A DNA stretch of 64,000 nucleotides from Nocardioides gansuensis (GTDB lineage: Bacteria; Actinomycetota; Actinomycetes; Propionibacteriales; Nocardioidaceae): assembly GCF_003076135.1 (NCBI RefSeq), contig NZ_QDGZ01000006.1, positions 1-64,000 of the forward strand, read 5' to 3'. How positions within the stretch are numbered: the stretch's first letter is position 1; every line of letters starts with the position of its first letter. The translations under genes and the position numbers were made by a program. The notes under the pieces were generated by a model that searched no databases, was not told the origin of the DNA, and saw only the letters and a program-made list of their open reading frames with translations. Of this stretch, positions 1 through 9,341 are shown in pieces.

Positions 1-55
1 GGTGTACAGCAGCAATGCCCAGCCGACCGGTACTAATAGGCCGAGGGCTTGTCCC
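1..55 (+). rRNA. 23S rRNA, 3' end (partial)
   Basis: The first bases carry the conserved 3'-terminal 23S segment ccgaccggtactaatag. The rest of the gene lies outside the window. The exact mature end is approximate. The 5S gene follows after a spacer of about 95 bp, as in a normal actinobacterial rRNA operon. Confidence 0.93.
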
Positions 56-150
56 AACACCGTACAAAACACATCACCACATGGAGCATGTGACGCGTCC
101 ACTAGGCAGTTCCCAACCAACAAACCCCAGGGGTTTGAAAAGTTGACAGA

Positions 151-268
151 GTTACGGCGGCCATAGCGAAAGGGAAACACCCGGTCCCATACCGAACCCG
201 GAAGTTAAGCCTTTCAGCGCCGATGGTACTGCAACCGCGAGGCTGTGGGAGAGTAGGACGCCGCCGGA
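151..268 (+). rRNA. rrf: 5S ribosomal RNA
   Basis: About 118 nt starting gttacggcggccatagcg and containing the conserved tcccataccgaaccc and gggagagtagg blocks. The 5' gcggcc and 3' ccgccg ends can pair as helix I. It is the last gene of the rRNA operon; ends are accurate to a few bases. Confidence 0.96.
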
Positions 269-278
269 CAAACATTCA

Positions 279-310
279 AGCAGGGGCCATCTGAATAGGT
301 GGCCCCTGCT
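279..310 (+). terminator. rRNA operon terminator hairpin
   Basis: Perfect 11-bp inverted repeat agcaggggcca / tggcccctgct (279-289 and 300-310) with a 10-nt loop, 10 nt past the 5S end. It is followed by gcatttcc, a weak T-tract. It is placed to end rRNA transcription before the next gene. Confidence 0.85.
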
Positions 311-404
311 GCATTTCCCCGTCCGGGGACTAGGTTGGTCCCCGACACGCACGCCATCTGCGTGCACATCTGCACAGTGATCAGGACAAGGAAGGACGGC
401 CACC

Positions 405-1325
405 GTGCCCGAGGAGCGTCGTAGCAAGGGGCCCGCACGAGGGGCCGGCCGGCCCGCTGCGCGGGGAGCCTCGTCAGCTGGTCGCGGTCGCAGCGCCGAG
501 GGCGGCCGCGGCGGCCAGCCCAGCCGTGGCGGGCAGGGTGGCCGCGGGGCATCCGGGAGCCGCAGCAGCCAGGGCGGTGGACCTTCGCGCCAGCGCGACT
601 GGAAGCGTCCCGCGGAGAAGCAGGGCCCGCGCAGCGACGAGCAGTCTCGCTACGACGGCCCGCCGATCCCCGAGGAGATCACCGGCAAGGAGCTCGACCG
701 GGGGATCGCCGCCCATCTCAAGGGGCTGCCCGAGAAGCTCGCGGCCCGGGTCGCCCGTCACCTCGCCGCCGCCGGCATGCTCATCGACGAGGACCCGGAG
801 GCGGCCTACCAGCACGCCCTCGCCGCTCGGTCGCGCGCGTCCAGGCTGGCCGTCGTCCGCGAGGCCGCCGGCGAAGCGGCCTACGCCGCCGGCCACTATG
901 CCGAGGCGCTTGCGGAGCTGCGTGCCGCCAAGCGGATGAACGGCGCCACCGACTACCTGCCGATCATGGCCGACTGCCACCGGGCGCTCGGCCAGCCGGA
1001 GCAGGCGATCAAGCTGGCCAAGAGCCCGTCCGTCGTGAACTTCGCTCCGGAGGCGAAGGCGGAGATGACCATCGTCGAGGCCGGTGCGCGCCGGGACATG
1101 GGCCAGCTCGACGCCGCGCTGCGCACGCTGGAGCTCGCGCCGCTCACGTCCAAGAGCCGCGCCTCGTGGGTCGTGCGGTTGCGCTACGCCTACGCCGACA
1201 CCCTCGAGGCTGCCGGCCGGGAGAGCGACGCGCTGGCCTGGTTCCACCGCACCCACGCGATCGACAGCGACGAGATCACCGACGCGGCGGCGCGAGCCGA
1301 CGCTCTCGAGCGCCGACAGGCCTGA
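405..1325 (+). CDS. Tetratricopeptide-repeat protein with Arg/Gly-rich N-terminus
   Basis: 306 aa, GTG start preceded by aaggaagga 8 nt upstream. Residues 1 to about 85 are low-complexity and rich in Arg, Gly and Ser, with GRG/GGRGG-like patches that could bind RNA. Residues from about 95 are helical pairs of TPR type (for example AGHYAEALAELRAAKRMNG and LGQPEQAIKLA). TPRs act as protein-protein scaffolds; the partner is unknown. Related proteins sit next to rRNA or translation genes in other actinobacteria, and the basic tail plus this location make an RNA- or ribosome-linked role conceivable, but that is inference. No signal peptide or membrane segment is seen, so it should be cytoplasmic. 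Confidence 0.85.
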   Translation: MPEERRSKGPARGAGRPAARGASSAGRGRSAEGGRGGQPSRGGQGGRGASGSRSSQGGGPSRQRDWKRPAEKQGPRSDEQSRYDGPPIPEEITGKELDRGIAAHLKGLPEKLAARVARHLAAAGMLIDEDPEAAYQHALAARSRASRLAVVREAAGEAAYAAGHYAEALAELRAAKRMNGATDYLPIMADCHRALGQPEQAIKLAKSPSVVNFAPEAKAEMTIVEAGARRDMGQLDAALRTLELAPLTSKSRASWVVRLRYAYADTLEAAGRESDALAWFHRTHAIDSDEITDAAARADALERRQA

Positions 1326-1344
1326 CCCGGGCGCAACCCCGGGT
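1325..1344 (+). terminator. Possible weak terminator
   Basis: Seven-bp inverted repeat acccggg / cccgggt with a 6-nt loop, directly at the stop codon of the TPR gene. There is no T-tract, so function is uncertain. Confidence 0.3.
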
Positions 1345-1526
1345 GCGCCGGGTGAGGATCGACAGGACACGGTCACCCGTCACAGTGCTCACTGGCATTC
1401 CTGCGCCACATCAGTCACAATGAGACCAAACCACATACGTGTCATCCGACCCTGTTCCTTGAAAGTCCGGTCGCCAGGTCGCTGGGGAAGGCGCCGCTGG
1501 AGCGCCGGTACTTCAAGGAGGTCACG

Positions 1527-2054
1527 GTGACCACACGCACTGCAACCCGCCCGGACGGACCCGGGACACGCGGGATCCTCTTCGTGCACTCTGCTCCCTC
1601 CGCGCTCTGCCCGCACATCGAGTGGGCGGTCGCCGGAGTGCTGGGCGTTGCCGTCAGCCTCGAGTGGACCCCGCAGCCCGCCCAGCCCGGCTGCTACCGC
1701 GCCGAGCTCTCGTGGACGGGGGCTGCCGGCTCCGCCGCGGCCGTCGCCTCGGCGCTGCGAGGCTGGAACCACCTGCGCTTCGAGATCACCGAGGAGCCCA
1801 CCCCGTCCAGCGAGGGTGCCCGGTTCTCCTTCACGCCCGAGCTCGGCGTCTTCCACGCGGTCACCGGGCTGCACGGAGACATCATGATCCCCGAGGACCG
1901 GCTCAAGGCGGCTGTCGTCAAGGCGGCCCTCGGCGACACCACGTTGCTCAACGAGATCGACAAGCTGCTCGGCAAGCCGTGGGACGACGAGCTGGAGACC
2001 TTCCGCCACGCCGGCGAGGGCGCGCCGGTCCGCTGGCTGCACCAGGTGGTCTGA
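1527..2054 (+). CDS. DUF3145 domain protein
   Basis: 175 aa, GTG start with aaggag 6 nt upstream. The whole length matches the actinobacterial DUF3145 family: an N-terminal HSAPSALCPHIEWAV block, a central PELGVFHAVTGLHGD motif and a C-terminal PWDDELETFRHAGEG segment. The family is nearly universal in actinobacteria and has no assigned biochemical role. No signal peptide or membrane helix is visible. It is preceded by about 200 bp without a gene that probably holds its promoter, and it converges on the small exported protein at 2062. Confidence 0.9.
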   Translation: MTTRTATRPDGPGTRGILFVHSAPSALCPHIEWAVAGVLGVAVSLEWTPQPAQPGCYRAELSWTGAAGSAAAVASALRGWNHLRFEITEEPTPSSEGARFSFTPELGVFHAVTGLHGDIMIPEDRLKAAVVKAALGDTTLLNEIDKLLGKPWDDELETFRHAGEGAPVRWLHQVV

Positions 2055-2061
2055 GTCCGGC

Positions 2062-2535
2062 TCAGGGGCGGCGGAGCCGGAACGTCGAGATCGGCAGCAT
2101 GACCTCGTGGGGCTCGAGCGGGTCGTCGTACCAGGACAGCTTGCCCGTGATCGTGAACCTGCCGGGGCGGGTGGCCCACCTGCACAGGCTGTAGGTGCCC
2201 CGGCCCGTGGTCTCGTCGTCGTCGCTCACGAACATGTGGGCGTGCACCGCCCTGCCGCGCGGATCGATCACCGAGGTCTCGAGGGTCCAGTCGTCGGTGG
2301 GCAGCTGCAGGGCGTAGCTGAGCCAGTAGGTGTGGCAGCCTCGCCGCAGGCGACGGTCGGGCGCGTGGGTCGTCCCGGTCGCGTCGGCCTGCTGCTCCGC
2401 CTGCGCCTCGGACGACGGCGAGCTGCCGAGGAGAGCGGACGTCAGGGTCTCCGGCAGGTCTTCCTGGGCCGGAGCCGGAGAAGTCACTCCCACGCTCGCG
2501 AGGGCGAGCAGGGCGGCGATGGCGGCGCGCTTCAT
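2062..2535 (-). CDS. Small exported protein of unknown function
   Basis: 157 aa from the ATG at 2535, chosen because ggaggaa lies 6 nt upstream and because the protein then begins with a clear signal peptide (MKRAAIAALLALASVG, cleavage probably after APA near residue 24). A longer frame begins 15 codons earlier but has no ribosome site. The mature part has a Ser/Ala/Gln-rich linker and then a beta-rich domain with two Cys (GCHTYW and YSLCRW) that could form a disulfide outside the membrane. No family was recognised. It lies downstream of accD on the same strand with an 83-bp gap and may be transcribed separately. Confidence 0.7.
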   Translation of the reverse strand: MKRAAIAALLALASVGVTSPAPAQEDLPETLTSALLGSSPSSEAQAEQQADATGTTHAPDRRLRRGCHTYWLSYALQLPTDDWTLETSVIDPRGRAVHAHMFVSDDDETTGRGTYSLCRWATRPGRFTITGKLSWYDDPLEPHEVMLPISTFRLRRP

Positions 2536-2618
2536 GTGGGTTCCTCCCGGGCGGTTGCTCCGAGGACCAACGTCACGCACTGGGCGGGGTTACGCCGGCC
2601 CAACATCCCCGAGGCGCG

Positions 2619-4078
2619 TCACAGAGGGATGTTGCCGTGCCGCCCGCGGTGCACGCCCGAGGTGTCGATCTCGCGGCGGAAGGCGGCGGCGATCGCGCTG
2701 CGGGTGCGGGCAGGCTCGACGACCTCGTCGACCACGCCGATCTCGACGGCCTTGTCCACGCCGCCGGCGATGCGCTCGTGCTCGGCAGCCAGCTCGGCCT
2801 CGACCTGGGACCGGATTTCGGGGGAGACCTCCGCCAGCTTGCGGCGGTGGAGGATCCGGATGGCCGCCACGGCGCCCATGACGGCCACCTCGGCACCCGG
2901 CCAGGCAAGCACCCGGGTCGCGCCGAGGGAGCGCGCGTTCATCGCGATGTAGGCGCCGCCGTAGGTCTTGCGGGTCACCAGCGTCACCCGCGGCACCACG
3001 CACTCGCCGAACGCGTGCAGCAGCTTGGCGCCACGGCGTACGACTCCGTCCCACTCCTGGCCCACGCCCGGGAGGTAGCCCGGGACGTCGACCAGCACGA
3101 TCAGTGGCACGCCGAACGCGTCGCACATCCGCACGAACCGCGAAGCCTTCTCCGCCGACAGCGAGTCGAGGCAGCCGCCCAGGCGGAGCGGGTTGTTGGC
3201 GACGACGCCGACGGTGCGGCCGCCGAAGCGACCCAGCGCCGTCACGATGTTGGGGGCCCAGCGCTCGTGCAGCTCCCGCATCGTGCCCTCGTCGAGGACC
3301 GCGTCGACGAGCGGGTGCACGTCGTAGGCGCGCTTCCTGGACTCCGGCAGCATCGCCGCCAGGTCGCGGTCGTCGACCGCGTCCTCGTCGAGGCTGCCCT
3401 GGGCGCCGAGCAGGGACGCGACGTCGCGCGCCTTGTCGAGCGCCTCGCGCTCGGACTCCGTGAGGATGTGTACGACGCCTGAGCGGCGGCCGTGTGGCTC
3501 GGGCCCGCCCAGGCGCAGCATGTCGACGTCCTCGCCGGTCACCGAGCGCACCACGTCGGGGCCGGTGACGAAGATCCGGCCGTCGGGCCCGAGGATCACC
3601 ACGTCGGTGAGGGCTGGGCCGTAGGCGGCGCCGCCTGCAGCCGGGCCGAGCACGACGGAGACCTGCGGGATGACGCCGGAGGCCTGGGTCATCACCTGGA
3701 AGATCCGGCCGACGGCGTGCAGGGAGAGCACGCCCTCGGCGAGCCGGGCACCACCGGAGTGCCACAGGCCGATGATCGGCACGCCGTCGGTGATCGCCCG
3801 GTGGTAGGCGTCGACGACCACGCGGCAGCCGAGATCGCCCATCGCGCCACCCATCACCGTGGCGTCGCTGCAGAACGCGACCGCTGTGGTGCCGTGCACG
3901 CGGCCGATGGCCGCGAGCATGCCGGAGTCGTCGTCGGGGCTGAGCAGCTCGACAGTGCCCTCGTCGAAGAGGGCGGCGAGCCGGTGGAGCGGGTTGCGCG
4001 GATCCTGCTCGCGCGGGAGCCTGCCCGGGCGGGCGGGGCTTGCGGCCGGCGCTTCCTGCGCCGTCGTGGCCGCAGGGG

Positions 4079-4082
<4 letters not shown>
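2619..4082 (-). CDS. accD: Acyl-CoA carboxylase beta (carboxyltransferase) subunit
   Basis: 487 aa, a typical length for AccD/PccB-type carboxyltransferases, which move CO2 from biotinylated BCCP to acetyl- or propionyl-CoA. Two crotonase-like halves are visible: the N-half with HSGGARLAEGV and GPAAGGAAYGPALTD, the C-half with VPGYLPGVGQE and RKTYGGAYIAMNARSLGA. These Gly-rich turns form the oxyanion holes in the family. The GTG start overlaps the fabF stop (GTGA), so it is translationally coupled as the last gene of the fabD-fabH-acp-fabF-accD operon. This resembles the mycobacterial fabD-acpM-kasA-kasB-accD6 arrangement, so it probably supplies malonyl-CoA. No biotin carboxylase gene is in the window. 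Confidence 0.95.
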
Positions 4083-5317
<1,235 letters not shown>

Positions 5318-5368
5318 GCTCGATCCGTTTCGCTGGAGGGCTGTTCGATGGGAGGCGAGGGGGAGACT

Positions 5369-5410
5369 CGCCCGGTCCGCCGGCTGCGAGAGCGAGGGGC
5401 GGACCGGGCG
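5369..5410 (-). other. Intercistronic hairpin between acp and fabF
   Basis: Perfect 13-bp inverted repeat, cgcccggtccgcc (5369-5381) and ggcggaccgggcg (5398-5410), with a 16-nt loop. It begins 6 nt after the acp stop codon on the minus strand and has no T-tract. It could stabilise or partly terminate the fabD-fabH-acp part of the mRNA so that ACP is made in excess; this role is inference. Confidence 0.7.
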
Positions 5411-5416
5411 GGAGGC

Positions 5417-5662
5417 TCAGCCCTGCGCGCGCTCGATGTAGGCGACGGCGTCGCCCACGGTCTTGAGGTTCTTCACCTCGTCGTCGGGGATGGTGACGCC
5501 GAACTTCTCCTCGGCGGCGACAACGACCTCGACCATGGACAGCGAGTCGACGTCGAGGTCGTCGACGAACGACTTGTCCATCTCGACGTCATCGGCGTCG
5601 ACGCCGGCGACCTCGTTGACGATCTCGGCGAGGTCGGCGCGGATCTCTTCGGTGGTGGCCAT
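5417..5662 (-). CDS. acpP: Acyl carrier protein
   Basis: 81 aa, acidic, four-helix ACP. Ser40 in DVDSLSMVEV is the phosphopantetheine attachment site. Carries growing acyl chains between the FabD, FabH and FabF enzymes encoded around it. ATG start with aaaggaagg 6 nt upstream, a strong ribosome site suited to a highly expressed protein. It sits between fabH and fabF, and a 13-bp hairpin lies directly behind its stop codon. Confidence 0.97.
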   Translation of the reverse strand: MATTEEIRADLAEIVNEVAGVDADDVEMDKSFVDDLDVDSLSMVEVVVAAEEKFGVTIPDDEVKNLKTVGDAVAYIERAQG

Positions 5663-5710
5663 CTGGGCCTTCCTTTCGGGGTGGGTGATGCGTTGGGCTG
5701 GGAGGGAAGC

Positions 5711-6724
5711 TCAGGGGACGGTGACGACCTGCGCGGCGTAGGCGAGCCCGGCTCCGAACGCGACGAGCAGGGCGGTGTCTCCGCTGCGCGCGTCGCCCTC
5801 GGCGTACATCCGGTCCAGCGCGAGCGGGATCGACGCCGCCGACGTGTTGCCCTGCTCGGCGATGTCGCGGGCGATGCGGACGTGCGGGGGGAGCTTCATC
5901 GAGCGCGCCATCGCGTCGATGATGCGCATGTTGGCCTGGTGGGGGACGAAGAGGTCGAGGTCGTCGATCGAGACGCCGGCGCGGTCGAGCGCCTGCTGGG
6001 CGACCTTGGCCATCTGGAAGGAGGCCCACCGGAAGACCGGGTTGCCCTGCATGACCAGGTGCGGCATCACGCCGGATCCGGGGGAGTCCTCGGTGCCGAC
6101 GACGTCGCGCCAGTCCTCGCGCTGGCGGATCAGGTCGAACTGCTCGCCGTCCGAGCCCCACACGACCGGACCGATGCCCGGCTCGTCGCTGGGTCCGACC
6201 ACCATGGCGCCCGCGCCGTCGGCGAAGATGAAGGCCGTGCCGCGGTCGGCCAGGTCGGTGATGTCGGTGAGTCGCTCGACGCCGATCACCAGAACATGGC
6301 GGGCGCTGCCGGCCCGCACCATGTCCGCGGCCAGCGCGACGCCGTGGCAGAAGCCGGCGCAGGCGGCCGAGATGTCGAACGCCGCGGCCTGGTCGGTGCC
6401 GAGCTCGTGGGCGATCGCGGTGGCGACGGCGGGGGTCTGGAGCAGGTGGCTGACGGTCGCGACCAGGACGCAGTCGACCTGGGCGGCCTCCAGCCCGGCC
6501 CGCTCGAGCGCCTGCCGGGAGGCGGCGACGGACATCATCTGCACCGTCTCCTCGGGCGTCGCCCAGCGGCGCTGCTTGATGCCAGAGCGCTGCTGGATCC
6601 ACTCGTCGCTGGAGTTGATGGCCTCGATGACGTCGGCGTTGGGCACGATCCGCGACGGGCGGTAGGCGCCGAGGCCGAGGATGGCGGCGTGCGGCCCGCC
6701 GGTGACTGCTCCGATGCGGGTCAT
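5711..6724 (-). CDS. fabH: Beta-ketoacyl-ACP synthase III
   Basis: 337 aa. Starts fatty-acid synthesis by condensing an acyl-CoA with malonyl-ACP. Triad visible: Cys122 in SAACAGF, His262 in VPHQANMRI and Asn293 in EQGNTSAAS. The ATG at 6724 overlaps the fabD stop (ATGA) and gives the normal family length, so an upstream in-frame extension into fabD was rejected. Second gene of the fab operon and translationally coupled to fabD. Confidence 0.96.
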   Translation of the reverse strand: MTRIGAVTGGPHAAILGLGAYRPSRIVPNADVIEAINSSDEWIQQRSGIKQRRWATPEETVQMMSVAASRQALERAGLEAAQVDCVLVATVSHLLQTPAVATAIAHELGTDQAAAFDISAACAGFCHGVALAADMVRAGSARHVLVIGVERLTDITDLADRGTAFIFADGAGAMVVGPSDEPGIGPVVWGSDGEQFDLIRQREDWRDVVGTEDSPGSGVMPHLVMQGNPVFRWASFQMAKVAQQALDRAGVSIDDLDLFVPHQANMRIIDAMARSMKLPPHVRIARDIAEQGNTSAASIPLALDRMYAEGDARSGDTALLVAFGAGLAYAAQVVTVP

Positions 6725-7908
6725 GAGCTGCTCCCCTCGGGGTGAAGGCGCACCAGCGGCTGGCCGGGGGAGACCAGGTCGCCGTCGTGGACCAGCCACT
6801 CGACCACCTGTCCGCCGTGGGGCGCCAGGACCGGGGTGCGGTCGCGGAGGCTCGCGACGTCGCCGATCGTAGCCCCCGCCGCGAGGACGTCGGACTCCGC
6901 AGCCTGCGCGTCGAGGTGGAAGGTGCCCTTGGCGGGGGCGACGACCATCCGCCACGTCGGCGTGGTCTCGATCATCGAGGCCTCACCGTGCTTGGCGCAG
7001 AACTCGCGCGCCGCCTCGAGCTGGTCGGGCGTCTTGAGGGCGAACGTCTCGACGCCCTTCATCGCGCGCTTGGCGATGCCGGTGAGGGTGCCTGCGGGCG
7101 GCATCTCGAGGATGCCGGTGACGCCGAGGTCGAGCATCGTCTCCATGCACAGGTCCCAGCGGACCGGGCTCGCGATCTGGCCGACGATCCGGGCCAGGAC
7201 CTCGCGGCCGTCGTGCACGACCTGGCCGTCGCGGTTGGAGATGACCGGGGTGCGCGGGTCGTGCGTCGACACCGAGCGCGCCAGGCCGGCCAGATGGCTC
7301 ACGGCAGGCTCCATGTGGACGGTGTGGAAGGCGCCCGCGACGCTCAGCGGCACCAGGCGGGCCTTGGCGGGCGGGTCTGCCGCAAGGGCTGCGAGCTGCT
7401 CGGCCGTGCCGGCGGCGACCACCTGGCCGGGGCCGTTGTCGTTGGCGGCGGTGAGGCCGTGGCGCTCGAGCGCGGAGAGTACGTCGTCGCGGTCGCCGCC
7501 GAGGACGGCCGTCATGCCGGTCGGGGTGGCCTCTGCGGCGGCGGCCATCGCGGCGCCGCGCTCGCGGACCAGCACCATCGCCTGCTCGGCGCTGATCGCC
7601 CGGGCACCCGCGGCCGCGGTCAGCTCGCCCACGCTGTGGCCGGCGACGGCACCCACGTGGCGGAACGCGTCGCCCGGGTGGGGGAACAGCTCGAGGGCGG
7701 CGACCAGGCCCGTGGCGACCAGGAGGGGCTGCGCGATCCGCGTGTCGCGGATCGTCTCGGCGTCGGCCTCGGTGCCGTAGTGGGCCAGATCGAGGCCCGC
7801 GACGGTCGAGAGCCAGTCGAACCGGCTGGCGAACGTGGGGTCCTCCAGCCAGGGGCTGAGGAATCCGGGGGACTGGGCCCCTTGACCGGGAGCGACGATG
7901 ACGAGCAC
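6721..7908 (-). CDS. fabD: Malonyl-CoA:ACP transacylase with C-terminal biotinyl/lipoyl-like domain
   Basis: 395 aa, about 80 longer than usual FabD. Residues 1 to about 310 are a normal transacylase: APGQGAQ oxyanion loop, catalytic Ser92 in GHSVGEL, Arg116 in VRERGAAM and His195 in GAFHTVHM. Residues 321-390 look like a biotinyl/lipoyl hammerhead fold (VVAPAKGTF, then PVLAPHGGQVVEWLVHDGD and VSPGQPLVRL), but the hairpin that normally holds the modified Lys reads ASLRDRT and has no Lys. The tail is therefore probably a docking or structural domain rather than a biotin carrier. GTG start; no ribosome site is obvious. First gene of the fab operon; a palindrome lies 67 bp upstream. Confidence 0.93.
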   Translation of the reverse strand: MLVIVAPGQGAQSPGFLSPWLEDPTFASRFDWLSTVAGLDLAHYGTEADAETIRDTRIAQPLLVATGLVAALELFPHPGDAFRHVGAVAGHSVGELTAAAGARAISAEQAMVLVRERGAAMAAAAEATPTGMTAVLGGDRDDVLSALERHGLTAANDNGPGQVVAAGTAEQLAALAADPPAKARLVPLSVAGAFHTVHMEPAVSHLAGLARSVSTHDPRTPVISNRDGQVVHDGREVLARIVGQIASPVRWDLCMETMLDLGVTGILEMPPAGTLTGIAKRAMKGVETFALKTPDQLEAAREFCAKHGEASMIETTPTWRMVVAPAKGTFHLDAQAAESDVLAAGATIGDVASLRDRTPVLAPHGGQVVEWLVHDGDLVSPGQPLVRLHPEGSSS

Positions 7909-7974
7909 ACGTCAAGACTGCCGGGACCGGCGCTGGCAGACGGGGTCGGCGCCGACGAAAGTGCACCGCCAAGT

Positions 7975-7991
7975 TTGTAGGGATCCTACAA
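7975..7991. promoter_or_regulatory. Palindromic operator candidate upstream of fabD
   Basis: Perfect 7-bp inverted repeat TTGTAGG-GAT-CCTACAA in the 121-bp gap between fabD and the PucR-type regulator. It is distinctly AT-rich for this genome. A FasR-type activator site or fab operon promoter element is the natural reading; FasR of Streptomyces coelicolor is known to activate fabDHPF. Confidence 0.65.
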
Positions 7992-8029
7992 TTGCGCGCG
8001 CCCGAGGTTACGGGTAGACGTGCAGCAGG

Positions 8030-9223
8030 TTACGACCGCCCGGACTGTCGGCCGAGCACCAGGGCGATCTGGAGCGTGAAGCCGTCGCGGGGAGTCGCCG
8101 GGGCCAGCCCGGTCACGTCGGCCACTTGCCGGAGCCGGTAGCGCACGGTGTTGGGGTGCACGAAGAGCGTGCGGGCGGTCGCCTCGATCGAGCAGCCGTG
8201 CTGCATGTAGGCCGACAGGGTCTCGACGAGGGTGCCCCGGGCGCCGAGGAGGGGCAGGTAGACCTCATCGACGAGGTGCCGCCGTGCGTGACCGTCGCCC
8301 GCCAGCGCCCGCTCGGGCAGCAGCTCGTCGCTGCACACCGGTCGCGGCGCCTCAGGCCAGCCATCCGCGGCCCGGTGGGCCGACAGGGCCGCCCGGGCCG
8401 AGGCGTGCGCCCGGCTCAGGTCGTCGGTCACCGGGCCGACCACGACCGGCCCCTCGCCGAACAGGCCCGCCACCACGTGCGCCGCCTTCCGGGCGTCCTG
8501 CACGCCGCCCAGCACGACCACCAGCCGCTCGCCCTGCGTGGCGCACAGGGCGTCCATGCCGGCGGCCCGCGCCACGCGGCGTACCTCCTCGAACACGTCG
8601 GTCTCGGCGCGCTGCCCGGGGACCGCGCCCAGCACCACCGCGACGTCGCCACGCGCCCCCCAGCCCAGTGCGCTGGCGCGGGAGAGCACCGTCTCGTCGG
8701 CCTCGGAGCGCACCACCGCGTCCACGACGAGCGCCTCGAGCCGGGCGTCCCACGCGCCGCGGACCTCGGCCGCGCGGGCGTAGACCTCGGCGGTCGCGAA
8801 CGCGACCTCCCGGGCGTAGCGCAGGATCGACTGGTGCACGTCGGGAGCGTCGGCGGGATCGAGGAGGTGGTCGATGTTGGACTCCACGACCTCGATGCTG
8901 ACGCGGATCAGGTCCACGGTCTGCTTGAGGGTGATCACGCCGGTCAGCTCGCGCGGGGCGGCACCGAAGACCATGGTCGCGAGCTCAGGCGTGTCGACCT
9001 CGGGGTCGTACCACTCCACGAAGCCGCGGATGCCGGCCTGCACGATCATGCCCACCCAGGAGCGGTGCTGGGCGCTGAGCTCGTTGAACCAGGGCATGTC
9101 GCTGGCCATCCGCGCCGTGGCCGCGGTGCTGAGCGCTCCCGTCGAGCGCTGGAGGACGCTCGCCGCGCGACGACGGGAGGGGGACATATCGGTGAGGCTA
9201 GTCACATGTGCCTCGGCGGTCAC
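8030..9223 (-). CDS. fasR: PucR/CdaR-type regulator, FasR-like activator of the fab operon
   Basis: 397 aa. The C-terminus carries a PucR-type helix-turn-helix (SIEATARTLFVHPNTVRYRL, about residues 345-370); the middle has a GGDEF-like regulator segment and the N-terminus an all-helical domain containing GIRGFVEWYDPE. This architecture and the position directly upstream of fabD match Streptomyces FasR, an activator of fabDHPF; it is unrelated to the TetR-type FasR of corynebacteria. The GTG start at 9223 is uncertain; an ATG at 9187 is an alternative and neither has a good ribosome site. Same strand as fabD with a 121-bp gap that holds the palindrome. Confidence 0.88.
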   Translation of the reverse strand: MTAEAHVTSLTDMSPSRRRAASVLQRSTGALSTAATARMASDMPWFNELSAQHRSWVGMIVQAGIRGFVEWYDPEVDTPELATMVFGAAPRELTGVITLKQTVDLIRVSIEVVESNIDHLLDPADAPDVHQSILRYAREVAFATAEVYARAAEVRGAWDARLEALVVDAVVRSEADETVLSRASALGWGARGDVAVVLGAVPGQRAETDVFEEVRRVARAAGMDALCATQGERLVVVLGGVQDARKAAHVVAGLFGEGPVVVGPVTDDLSRAHASARAALSAHRAADGWPEAPRPVCSDELLPERALAGDGHARRHLVDEVYLPLLGARGTLVETLSAYMQHGCSIEATARTLFVHPNTVRYRLRQVADVTGLAPATPRDGFTLQIALVLGRQSGRS

Positions 9224-9341
9224 TCGGGGGTGGAGGTCCCATAACGAATTGGCTGCATCCGCCTCCGTGAGGGGTCGGCCGCTCGTGACCTGGGTATCGA
9301 TATCTGGTTGAATCGCGAAACATCAGATCTGAGGAGGCGTC

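Noticed and set aside
2062..2580. 15-codon N-terminal extension of the small exported protein
   Set aside because: It lacks a ribosome site and would place polar residues before a good signal peptide; the internal ATG has ggaggaa.
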